Under the pieces are notes generated by a model, which saw only the letters and a list, made by a program, of their open reading frames with translations, ran no database searches and was not told the origin of the DNA. From Candidatus Woesearchaeota archaeon (GTDB taxonomy: Archaea > Nanobdellota > Nanobdellia > Woesearchaeales > UBA10216), in assembly GCA_016185705.1 (NCBI GenBank), contig JACPMZ010000003.1, positions 1 through 64,000 of the forward strand: a stretch of DNA of 64,000 bases, written 5' to 3'. The translations under genes and the position numbers were made by a program. Shown here in pieces: positions 24,253 through 32,271 of this stretch. Positions within the stretch are counted from its first letter, which is position 1. Each line of letters begins with the position of its first letter.

Positions 24253-25206
24253 TTTCTTCTTTTTGTAGCCACCCAGTTCCTTTTTCAGGCTTTTGCATTC
24301 CTTGAGAACTAAGTCAAGCGTTGGTCGTATACTCCTCCTTTTTTGGTATTCCTGCAATGCATTATAGTATTCCCTCCTGTTTTTTAGGCTTATATTAATC
24401 GGAGGCAGTTTGTGTTTAAGCAGTATGTTGTTGAGTAGCAATCTTCCAACCCTTCCGTTACCGTCCTGAAATGGGTGTATGGTTTCAAATTGGTTGTGCA
24501 CAACTGCAGCCAACAGCAGCGGAGAATATTTTTTCCTGTGTTTTTCATACCACGCTTCAAGCTCTTCAAGCAAGCCGCGTATTCTGTTGGCCGGAGCACC
24601 AGCATGAACAATATCACCTAACGCATTTCTAATTACGACTTCTATACCTCTCGGTCTAAGCTTGCCTGCAAATGATTTTGAGTTCTTAAAGACTATCTTA
24701 TGCAATTTTTTGATTAACTGGACAGAAATATGCTCTTTTGATTTCCTAATGCAAGCAATCGCCTCTGCAACCCCATAAGTTTCCGAAATGTCTCTTTTAT
24801 TCGCATCGTGAGGCCATTTATCCTCTTCCAGTATTTCTTTAACTTCTCTCTGTGCAAGCTCTGAGCCTTCAATGGCATTGGTATTATAAGTAAACAATTC
24901 AGTAAATGTTCGCCAATCAGCATCTGAAAGATGGATTACGCTAAGGTTTGCCCTGTCCTCCATGTCTTTCAGAAGTTCAATCTCGTTACTGCTTAATTCA
25001 TGGCTCAGCGGATCTTTAATAATCCTGTAGCTCTCAATTTGCTGCCGTATAATCACCCCAGCCCTACCTTTAAGCCTTTCCAACTCTTTTTCAGAAAGAT
25101 TGACCCCCAAGTAGCGCCTTATCTTCCTGACTTTCTTACCTTCCCTGAAAGAATGGGCCAAATAGTACTTCTGCTTCTTCCCCATCCTTCGGATTTCCAC
25201 GTTCAT
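24247..25206 (-). CDS. Fic-domain protein (AMP transferase) with N-terminal inhibitory helix
   Basis: The core Fic motif HPFQDGNGR is at about residues 244-252, followed by VGRLLLN. An upstream TNAIEG fits the inhibitory S/T-x3-E-G/N motif, whose Glu blocks ATP in class II Fic proteins. Thus it may transfer AMP to a target protein and hold itself inactive. The first 60 residues (YYLAHSFREGKKVRKIRRYLG) are a basic beta-hairpin typical of this subfamily. TTTAAATATG lies 27 nt upstream of the ATG. It is a single gene bracketed by 11-bp direct repeats. Confidence 0.88.
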   Translation of the reverse strand: MNVEIRRMGKKQKYYLAHSFREGKKVRKIRRYLGVNLSEKELERLKGRAGVIIRQQIESYRIIKDPLSHELSSNEIELLKDMEDRANLSVIHLSDADWRTFTELFTYNTNAIEGSELAQREVKEILEEDKWPHDANKRDISETYGVAEAIACIRKSKEHISVQLIKKLHKIVFKNSKSFAGKLRPRGIEVVIRNALGDIVHAGAPANRIRGLLEELEAWYEKHRKKYSPLLLAAVVHNQFETIHPFQDGNGRVGRLLLNNILLKHKLPPINISLKNRREYYNALQEYQKRRSIRPTLDLVLKECKSLKKELGGYKKKKM

Positions 25207-25310
25207 ATAATCATAATAGGGTGACTACATATTTAAACTTTTCTATAAATAGGTGGGTACAACTGCAGGAAGTTCCAGAAGGCTTTACCATTACATTTGG
25301 AAGAATAAAA

Positions 25311-25353
25311 CGCTGCGGGGAGATTTGAACTCCCGTGCCCTTTTAGCTATTTT
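25311..25353 (-). repeat. tRNA-Ser 3'-half fragment (att-like, not a functional tRNA)
   Basis: On the minus strand it reads AAAGGGCACGGGAGTTCAAA and on through TCTCCCCGCAGCG, the T-arm and acceptor strand of tRNA-Ser, with one substitution and one deletion relative to 26685-26728. No matching 5' half (GCTGCGG, D-arm or anticodon arm) is upstream. It marks the distal end of the segment that carries the HEPN/MNT genes. Confidence 0.7.
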
Positions 25354-25407
25354 TGGCAAACTTCAGCTTTTGCGTTCCCATATAGGAACTGCCGGTTCCC
25401 AATAAGG

Positions 25408-25962
25408 TTACTTTATCAGCGCCCTCATCGCCTCAACAAATTCTTTCGCATCTTTTAGTGAGTCTTTAGCTGCAGTCTCTTTCACAGCCTGAGCTACTTC
25501 GTAGTTCACGTTTCCTCTGCGGGTCCTGGCTGTTTCAAGCTTTTCTATCATCCGAATGGCCTCGTCTTTCGCTTCTTTTGCATCTTCAAGCATGAAAAAA
25601 AGCTTTCTTGCCATCAGTCCCTGGTATGCATAGTAATGGTACATGCCATTCAGAACCGCTTCATGCACGTTGTCTTCAGATGCATACACCGAGATTTTTG
25701 CCAGAACTCCCCGTGCAGAATGGAACATGGAATAGTAAGCAATCACAACAACCCAGTTGAAGAATGCAGACTGCAATAGTTTGTCCTTTTCCTTTGAGCC
25801 TGCGTCAAAGTTTGTATTTGCAACTTGAAGGTCCCGCTCGCCTTTCTGCAAGAACAGGGTGCTGAGCGAAGAGACTGTAGGGTGCTTCTCAACAATCTCC
25901 TTGATCCTCTTATGCTGCTCAATCAGCTCCCTTATTCTGTATTCATCTCTTACCATAAGCAT
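25408..25962 (-). CDS. HEPN-domain protein (toxin of HEPN/MNT pair)
   Basis: An all-helical HEPN protein with the characteristic FFNWVVVIAYYSMFHSARGVLA helix (about residues 67-90). HEPN members of this pairing are usually RNases or AMPylation targets controlled by the partner nucleotidyltransferase. Its start overlaps the MNT gene by 20 bases, implying coupled translation. A second HEPN/MNT pair is at 42.0-43.0 kb in the opposite gene order on the plus strand. Confidence 0.8.
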   Translation of the reverse strand: MLMVRDEYRIRELIEQHKRIKEIVEKHPTVSSLSTLFLQKGERDLQVANTNFDAGSKEKDKLLQSAFFNWVVVIAYYSMFHSARGVLAKISVYASEDNVHEAVLNGMYHYYAYQGLMARKLFFMLEDAKEAKDEAIRMIEKLETARTRRGNVNYEVAQAVKETAAKDSLKDAKEFVEAMRALIK

Positions 25963-26596
25963 CCTTTACCATTTGATAATACAATTCAGCTCCATAAAGC
26001 AAAACATGAGCTTTTAAAGATTCTTTCCCAACATTTACTTCCTCCTTACTGAGCAGCATGTTTTCGTAATCTTTTTGCACAGTTACGAAAGCATTTATTT
26101 TTTTGGTATACACTGCTTGCAGATGCCTTATTTCCTTGCTTATATTGGCATGGTGCCTTGACTCTGCAATTATAAGTGCATCAATGTCTGATTTTTCGTG
26201 AAAAGTTCCTTTAGCATAACTGCCAAATATGAGAAGGGTAAAGAATGGTGTGTGAAGCTTTACCTGCCCTATCAACCTCTGGCTAATTTCATTAACAACT
26301 GGCGCTTTTTTGAATAGTTCATACTTTTTAACATTCTCTATGAAGGAAATGCAGTCAATAGTTCTGGATTCGTTTAAATTCAGGGAGCACAGCTTTGAAG
26401 CCCCAACTTCTTCTGTTGCGATAATGCTCTGCTCTGCAAGCTCTTTAATGCTCTCCCGTATGTTCTTATAGCTCTTACCCTTGCCAATTCTATTGGCCAG
26501 TTCCAGCTGCGTGAATTTCTTGTTGAGGTTGGCTATGAGAAAACCAAGTATTTCGATGTGGCTTCTCTTTTGGACCAGTGTTTCCTTTCGCTTCAT
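25943..26596 (-). CDS. Winged-helix plus minimal nucleotidyltransferase (MNT antitoxin)
   Basis: Residues 1-75 form a winged-helix DNA-binding region (QLELANRIGKGKSYKNIRESIKELAEQSII). The C-terminal half is a nucleotidyltransferase with LIFGSYAKGTFHEKSDIDALII, i.e. GS-x-DxD. Such enzymes AMPylate the HEPN partner and neutralise it; the fused winged helix suggests autoregulation. It is the first gene of the pair, with a TATA-like stretch near 26630-26650. Confidence 0.85.
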   Translation of the reverse strand: MKRKETLVQKRSHIEILGFLIANLNKKFTQLELANRIGKGKSYKNIRESIKELAEQSIIATEEVGASKLCSLNLNESRTIDCISFIENVKKYELFKKAPVVNEISQRLIGQVKLHTPFFTLLIFGSYAKGTFHEKSDIDALIIAESRHHANISKEIRHLQAVYTKKINAFVTVQKDYENMLLSKEEVNVGKESLKAHVLLYGAELYYQMVKDAYGKR

Positions 26597-26684
26597 TTTC
26601 CATTAGGTCATTAATTACCTGATATTAGGGTATTATTAACCCATATATAAATTTTTTGGAAAAGATATGAGCATAGAAAGAATA

Positions 26685-26810
26685 CGCCGCGGGGGAGATT
26701 TGAACTCCCGTGCCCTTTCGGGCAGTGAATCATTGCATGCCATTGTAGGTTTCTTAAAAGCGCATGGCTTTTAGCAATCCACCGCAATGGCCAGGCTATG
26801 CGACCGCGGC
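26685..26810 (-). tRNA. tRNA-Ser(GCU) with a 41-nt intron
   Basis: The acceptor stem GCCGCGG/CCGCGGC, 3-bp D-stem, anticodon stem GTGGA/TTCAC, loop TTGCTA^A, long variable arm TGCCC-GAAA-GGGCA and T-arm GGGAG-TTCAAAT-CTCCC all form. The intron (about 26731-26771) follows position 37, the canonical archaeal site, and contains a GCCAT/ATGGC stem expected for the bulge-helix-bulge. Discriminator G; no encoded CCA. Its 3' end is duplicated twice to the left. Confidence 0.92.
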
Positions 26811-26888
26811 ATAAGGAATGAGTGGGTGCAGTGGTTTTAAATGCTTTTCTAAAGTGCCATGCAGCAGCAACGGAGAAAAAGGACTCTG

Positions 26889-27743
26889 CTACACAACCGA
26901 CAGCACCGCAATCCCAGCCACAACCATGACAGCGCCTATGACCACGTTTTTTGTTATTGTTTCGTGCTTCCTGAGGAAAATGTAGGACAGAAGTATTGTA
27001 AACAGCGCCTGCGAGCTTATGATGGGGAAAATGACTGAGACAAGCCCCTGCTCGGTTGCGAGATACCAGCCTGAGAAGCCGGTAACGATGAATATGCCTG
27101 CCGCAGCAAACAGCTTAACGTCATTGATTCTGAAAGCAAGCGCATTCCACTTCCTGAAAGAGGTTATGATGGCAGACTGCAGCAGAATGCCTGCTGTAAG
27201 CGAAATTGCCAGGCCGCTGAAGGGAGCGCTGTCTGCCTGCAGGGCAAGCTTTGTAAGAATGGCGGCTGCGCCAACAAGCACTGAAGCAAGGCATGCAACA
27301 AGCACGTACTTAAGCCGGAACAGCTTATTGCCCTGCCTAAATGCCAAAACTGCAACGCCTGCAACCACAAGAAGCGTGCCTACTGCCACGAGATAAGTGT
27401 ATGGTTCGCTGAGGAACAAAACAGCTATTGCCGTTGAAACAAGCGAAGACGCAGCCAGTATAGGCGCAGTAATGGAAACCCCAATCCTGCTGAAAGCAAA
27501 AAAAATCAGCAGGGGCGCAATGCCCGGGTCTAACAAGCCGCGGAGGGCAAAATAAACGAATCCTTCAGCGTTCGGCATCTCAAACCTGCCGAGAAGAACT
27601 ATAAGCCAAAGAATTGCTGTTGCAGCAGCAAACGCAACAAAAGCATTGAACGCAGAGCTTTTGCGGAGAAGCGCCTTCCTCAGCACAACGTTGCTGATCG
27701 CAAACGAAACGGCTGAGGCGAGGGCAAAGATTCCGGCTGGCAT
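26889..27743 (-). CDS. EamA/DMT-family transporter
   Basis: Ten hydrophobic helices in two homologous EamA repeats, with typical motifs such as YFALRGLLDPGIAPLLIFFAF and the C-terminal FLRKHETITKNVVIGAVMVVAGI. Members export amino acids or metabolites; the substrate cannot be predicted. It stands alone between the tRNA-Ser gene and the VapBC module. Confidence 0.85.
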   Translation of the reverse strand: MPAGIFALASAVSFAISNVVLRKALLRKSSAFNAFVAFAAATAILWLIVLLGRFEMPNAEGFVYFALRGLLDPGIAPLLIFFAFSRIGVSITAPILAASSLVSTAIAVLFLSEPYTYLVAVGTLLVVAGVAVLAFRQGNKLFRLKYVLVACLASVLVGAAAILTKLALQADSAPFSGLAISLTAGILLQSAIITSFRKWNALAFRINDVKLFAAAGIFIVTGFSGWYLATEQGLVSVIFPIISSQALFTILLSYIFLRKHETITKNVVIGAVMVVAGIAVLSVV

Positions 27744-27787
27744 GGCAATGGCAAAAAGCGTCCGTATTATAATGTTTGCATTCCTTG

Positions 27788-27805
27788 ATTCGCCTATTCA
27801 GCTTC
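27788..27805. repeat. 18-bp direct repeat overlapping vapC stop
   Basis: ATTCGCCTATTCAGCTTC, recurring at 28544-28561. Both copies encode the end of a VapC-like frame (EAE then TAG) on the minus strand, so the VapBC module is bracketed by it. A weaker TTTGCAT match precedes both copies. Confidence 0.6.
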
Positions 27806-28219
27806 CGTAAGAGCGCCTTTTACAGAAACCCTTCGCATACCGGCCGCTTTTGAAAATTCCTTATCGTCTGAGACAAGGCAATCAGCTTTGCGGAGCACTG
27901 CAGTTGCAACATGTATGGCATCGCGCGGAGCGAGCTTATACTGCTTTACCACATCAAACGCTTCCGCCACTACCTGACTGTCAACTTCACAAAGAGTGAG
28001 ATTTGGCATCGCCAGAAAGTTCTCCGTGAATAGCACAGCAGCGTCAAAACCCTTAAGCCTGTCCAATTTGTAAAAAATTTCGTCAAAAGCAAGCAAGGTG
28101 GTAACTGCGTCAATTTTGCCTTTTACAACCATGTCAAGAAAAGTCCTGCAATCCTTCCCAATTGCCTCTGTAGAAACGCAGGCAAAAACGAATACATTAC
28201 TGTCGAGATAGGCGCGCAT
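27794..28219 (-). CDS. PIN-domain toxin (VapC-like)
   Basis: A PIN-fold RNase with an N-terminal acidic site YLDSNVFVFA, central DEIFYKL, and APRDAIHVATAVLRKADCLVSDDKEF carrying the remaining Asp ligands. VapC enzymes cleave specific RNAs using Mg2+. It overlaps the AbrB-type antitoxin gene upstream by 23 bases. The 3' end is part of an 18-bp direct repeat. Confidence 0.85.
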   Translation of the reverse strand: MRAYLDSNVFVFACVSTEAIGKDCRTFLDMVVKGKIDAVTTLLAFDEIFYKLDRLKGFDAAVLFTENFLAMPNLTLCEVDSQVVAEAFDVVKQYKLAPRDAIHVATAVLRKADCLVSDDKEFSKAAGMRRVSVKGALTEAE

Positions 28220-28463
28220 ATTTTTCCTCTATATCGGCATAGTCCAGCCTCTTAAGGGAGCCTGCACTCACTTTACTTTTAACTCCGGATTTTGCAATAT
28301 CCTCGGCAATCTTGACTATGTCAAAAGAAGACTTCCTTATTACAATATTCTTTCCGGCATAGTCAAGAATCACTTCCTCCCCCGGCTTCAACCCGATGTC
28401 ATCCCTGAACATCTTCGGTATTACAACCTGCCCTTTTGGGCCAATCCTCATTTTCGCCAGCAT
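28197..28463 (-). CDS. AbrB/SpoVT-type antitoxin (VapB-like)
   Basis: A swapped-hairpin AbrB domain at the N-terminus (MRIGPKGQVVIPKMFRDDIGLKPGEEVILDYAGKNIVIRK), followed by a helical tail that should bind VapC. GGAGGTTT is a strong Shine-Dalgarno before the ATG, and TACTTAAGTATT upstream is palindromic and may be its operator. Confidence 0.85.
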   Translation of the reverse strand: MLAKMRIGPKGQVVIPKMFRDDIGLKPGEEVILDYAGKNIVIRKSSFDIVKIAEDIAKSGVKSKVSAGSLKRLDYADIEEKYARLSRQ

Positions 28464-28795
28464 TTTAAACCTCCAGCAATACTATTAGTAATACTTAAGT
28501 ATGACTTATATTTATACTTTATGCTTTGATTTGCATACTGTTCATTCGCCTATTCAGCTTCTGCAACAGGCACACTCTTAAACGTTACGGACGCATGTCC
28601 AATGACTTTTTCCCAGACGTAGAGCAAATTTTCCGATGTTCACGAACTCTGCCCTGCTCACGAGCTTGATTTCTCCCTCCTCAAACTTTTTGGGCAAGGA
28701 GAAAAGAAGCGCTGACAGCGCATTCTGAATTAATCGGCAAACTTACTGCATCCACAAAATATATATAAAAAGAAGCCGCAAATTCAGTTAAGAAC
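28464..28795. other. Intergenic region with vapC relic and degenerate hairpin
   Basis: It contains the VapB promoter, the second copy of the 18-bp repeat (28544-28561), where the minus strand reads VTFKSVPVAEAE then TAG and so looks like the tail of a lost VapC, and an imperfect C-rich/G-rich pair near 28660-28705. The SMC promoter AAATATATATAAAAA is at about 28758-28772. No gene is supported. Confidence 0.45.
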
Positions 28796-31700
28796 ATGAC
28801 GCAAATCAACAAGCTTGTCATGCAGGGCTTCAAGAGCTTTGCAAAGCGCACTGAGATGCCTTTTCCAGGCAACTTTACTCTCGTAATAGGGCCTAACGGC
28901 GCGGGAAAAAGCAACGTCCTTGACAGCCTGTGCTTCGTTCTTGGAAGACTGTCAAGCAAGGATTTGCGCACAGAAAAGCTTGCTCATTTGATTTACAACG
29001 GCGGCAAGACAAAGCAGCCGGCAGCAAAGGGAGAAGTCAGCATCTTCTTTGACAACAAGGGAAAAACTTTTCCAACAGAGGAATCTGCCGTAAAGCTGAG
29101 CAGGATCGTGAAGCCGAACGGGCAGAGCGTTTACAAAATCAATGATAAAGCAAGCAGGCGCCAGGAAATAGTAGACCTTATGGCTCTTGCAAAGATAAAT
29201 CCCGACGGATACAACATTGTTTTGCAGGGCGACATTAACCATTTCGTTGAGATGTCATCTGAGGAAAGAAGGCAGACCGTTGAAGACATTGCCGGCATCG
29301 GCGTTTATGAAGAAAAGAAAAAGAAAGCATTAGGAGAATTGGAAAGGGTTGAAGCAAGAGTCAGGGAAGCCGAGATATTACTGGCTGAAAGGAAAACCCA
29401 CCTCAGGGAGCTAAAAAAAGACAGGGACCAGGCAATGCAGTACCGCGATTTAAGCAACAAAATAAAGCAGGACAAGGCAACCTACATACACCTTCAAATA
29501 AATTCAAAAAGCGGCAGGAAAAGCGGCCTTGACAAAGACATTGCCGCTCACAAGGAGGAAATTGAAAAAATCAAATCAGCCATAGAAAAACTCAAGCTGT
29601 CTGCAGGGGAAAAGAAGAGGGAGGTAGAGGAAATAACAGCTGAAGTTGAAGAAAAAGGCGAAGCAGAGCAGATAGCAATGCACCGCGCAATTGAGCAGAC
29701 CAGAGTGGATATAGCCACTTCAAACAACCGCATAAGCATGATTAATTCTGAGATTGAAAAGGCATCAGCAAGGCGCGAGCAGCTTGCAGCAGATTCCGAG
29801 AGGCTTGAAAAAAAGATTGGAGATATAACTGAAGAATCCCTTGATTTGGAGAAAAACAAAGCTGCCATAGCGGAAGAAAAAATGCGGCTTGACAAAGAAG
29901 CCAAAAAGCTGCGCGGCAGCGATTACGGAGATGTGGCGCAGGTTGAAGAGAAACTCGTAAAGCTGGACAAGGAAGCAGAAAAGCTCCAGCAGGAAATACA
30001 AAGCATAGTTGAGCGCAAACAGCAGCTCATACGCGAAAAGGACAAAATAGAGTTTCAGATTTCAAGCACTGAGGCGAGCATCAAAAAAATAGAAGAGCTG
30101 CAGAAATCGCACAAAGCAGAGCTTAATTCCCTGGAAAACAGGCGCAAAGAATTCAAAAAAACCACGCTTGAACTGAATAAGCTGCTGGGTGAAGACTCCA
30201 CCATCTCTGCGCAGATTGGGGCTATCAAAAAACGGCTTTACCAGGCCAACGAAGAGCAGACAAAGCTGCGGATGCAGTACCTTGCATCACGGGAAAGGGC
30301 ATTTGGCAGCAATGCTGTAAAGCAGATTCTTGAGCAGGAGCAGATAAAAGGAATACACGGAACAGTGGCGCAGCTCGGCACAGTGCCGGACAAATATGCA
30401 GCAGCGCTGGAAGCAGCAGCAGGCGCAAGGATAAACAGCATAGTAGTGGACACAGACGCAGTAGCGGCACGATGCATAAAATATCTGAAAGCAAAGAAGG
30501 CAGGCAGGGCAACGTTCCTGCCGCTGAACAAAATGAAGCAGGACAGCGGACAGCCAAGCGTCAAAGAAAGCGGAGTGCACGGGGCAGCAGTGGAACTCGT
30601 CAAATTCGATCCAAGATACAAGAATGTGTTCAGCTACGTGTTTGGCAATACGCTCGTTGTAGACAGCGTAGAAACTGCAAGGAACATAGGCATCGGCAAG
30701 TACAGAATGGCAACGCTGGACGGAGATTTAACCGAGCTGTCAGGCGCAATGCGCGGCGGCTACAGGCAAAAGACAGCAAACCCGTTTGAAAGCCTGGGCA
30801 AGTCAGTTGAATCAGCAGACAGAAACATAGCAGAGCTGGAAAACTCGCTAAGCGTGCATGAACGCACCAAAAACGAGAATGAAGAACGCATTTCAAGACT
30901 GCGGGAACTGAAAGCAGCGCTTGAAGGAGAAATAATCAAAGCTGAAAAAAGCCTGCACCTTGACTCAACAGAAGCAGACGCAGGGCAAAAAAACAAGGCA
31001 CAACTTGCTTCCGAACTGAAAGGCGTTGAAAGCGAGCTTGAGGCGCTTGACCCGAAAATAGCCGGGTACAACAAAAAAATAGCTGAGCTAAAAACAGAAA
31101 AGCTGAAAATGCGCGAGCAGATAAGCGGCCTGGGAAACCCTGCAGTGGTTGCCGAGCTTTCTGCACTGGACCAGAAAATAAGCGAGCTAAACGACCAGAT
31201 AATCAGCATGAACGGGCAGCTCAACGCAAACAAAGCCCAGTCAGAAGAAGTGCTATCGCAGGAAAAAATCAGAATATCGCAGATAATAAAGCAAATAACA
31301 CGGGAAGCAGACGAATTCAGGCAGGAAAAAGAGCGCCTGCTGAAAAGCGCGAATTCAAAGAAAATGCAGCTTGCGGAAATGGAATCCAAAGCATCAAAGT
31401 TCCAGGCAAAAAACAAGTCGCTGTTTGAAAAACGAACAAAGATAATTGAGGCAATTCAGCAGGACGAAGAAAAAACAATCAGGAAAGAAGAGCAAATCAA
31501 CACAATAGAAGTAAAGATAAACAACATAACCATCAAGGCATCTGAAATAGCAGGGGAGCTTGCAGGGCTGCAGGAAGAATTTTCGCCTTATTCTGACATT
31601 AAGCTCCTTGAGAATGCTGGCGAAGAACAGCTGAAAGCAGACATATCAAAGTTTGAGCGAATGGTTGCGCAGATGGGAAACGTGAACCTGAAAGCGCTGG

Positions 31701-32266
31701 AGATATACGAGGACGTGGAAAAGCAGTACACTGAGCTGCTCGGAAAGAAGGAAACGCTTGCCAGGGAAAAGGATGAAGTAACCGCAATGATGAACGAAAT
31801 AGAGTCAAAGAAAAAAGACCTGTTCATGAACACGTTCAACACCCTCAATGACAACTTCAAAAGCACATTTACGCAGCTGTCAACCAAAGGCAGCGAAGCG
31901 TACTTAATGCTTGAAAACCCTGACAATCCGTTTCAGGCAGGCGTCAGGGTCAGGGTAAGGATAGCAGGAGACAAATTCATGGACATCCGAAGTCTGTCAG
32001 GAGGAGAAAAAACCATGACCGCGCTTGCATTCATATTTTCCATACAGGAATACGAGCCGGCAAGCTTCTACATATTTGACGAAGTGGATGCATCGCTTGA
32101 CAAAAAGAACTCGGAAAAATTTGCGCAGCTCATCAAAAAATACTCGGAAAAAGCGCAGTACATAGTAATAAGCCACAACGACAATGTCATAGCAGAAGCC
32201 AGCACGCTTTACGGAGTGTCAATGGACGAGCACGGAATGAGCAACGTTGTCAGCCTGAAGGTTTGA
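28796..32266 (+). CDS. smc: SMC chromosome-segregation ATPase
   Basis: A full-length SMC (1156 residues). The N-terminal Walker A is GPNGAGKSN (about 33-41); there are two long coiled coils, a hinge near 515-640 (GIHGTVAQLGTVPDKYAAALEAAAGARI), a C-terminal signature LSGGEKTMTALAF and Walker B FYIFDEVDASLD. It forms a dimeric ring that compacts and segregates the chromosome. A TATA element 27 nt upstream of ATG supports a leaderless start. No scpA/scpB-like gene follows; the next gene is convergent. Confidence 0.97.
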   Translation: MTQINKLVMQGFKSFAKRTEMPFPGNFTLVIGPNGAGKSNVLDSLCFVLGRLSSKDLRTEKLAHLIYNGGKTKQPAAKGEVSIFFDNKGKTFPTEESAVKLSRIVKPNGQSVYKINDKASRRQEIVDLMALAKINPDGYNIVLQGDINHFVEMSSEERRQTVEDIAGIGVYEEKKKKALGELERVEARVREAEILLAERKTHLRELKKDRDQAMQYRDLSNKIKQDKATYIHLQINSKSGRKSGLDKDIAAHKEEIEKIKSAIEKLKLSAGEKKREVEEITAEVEEKGEAEQIAMHRAIEQTRVDIATSNNRISMINSEIEKASARREQLAADSERLEKKIGDITEESLDLEKNKAAIAEEKMRLDKEAKKLRGSDYGDVAQVEEKLVKLDKEAEKLQQEIQSIVERKQQLIREKDKIEFQISSTEASIKKIEELQKSHKAELNSLENRRKEFKKTTLELNKLLGEDSTISAQIGAIKKRLYQANEEQTKLRMQYLASRERAFGSNAVKQILEQEQIKGIHGTVAQLGTVPDKYAAALEAAAGARINSIVVDTDAVAARCIKYLKAKKAGRATFLPLNKMKQDSGQPSVKESGVHGAAVELVKFDPRYKNVFSYVFGNTLVVDSVETARNIGIGKYRMATLDGDLTELSGAMRGGYRQKTANPFESLGKSVESADRNIAELENSLSVHERTKNENEERISRLRELKAALEGEIIKAEKSLHLDSTEADAGQKNKAQLASELKGVESELEALDPKIAGYNKKIAELKTEKLKMREQISGLGNPAVVAELSALDQKISELNDQIISMNGQLNANKAQSEEVLSQEKIRISQIIKQITREADEFRQEKERLLKSANSKKMQLAEMESKASKFQAKNKSLFEKRTKIIEAIQQDEEKTIRKEEQINTIEVKINNITIKASEIAGELAGLQEEFSPYSDIKLLENAGEEQLKADISKFERMVAQMGNVNLKALEIYEDVEKQYTELLGKKETLAREKDEVTAMMNEIESKKKDLFMNTFNTLNDNFKSTFTQLSTKGSEAYLMLENPDNPFQAGVRVRVRIAGDKFMDIRSLSGGEKTMTALAFIFSIQEYEPASFYIFDEVDASLDKKNSEKFAQLIKKYSEKAQYIVISHNDNVIAEASTLYGVSMDEHGMSNVVSLKV

Positions 32267-32271
32267 ATATG

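Noticed and set aside
25311-25404. A second functional tRNA-Ser
   Set aside because: Only the T-arm and the 3' acceptor strand are present; there is no matching 5' acceptor, D-arm or anticodon arm and the acceptor strand has a deletion.
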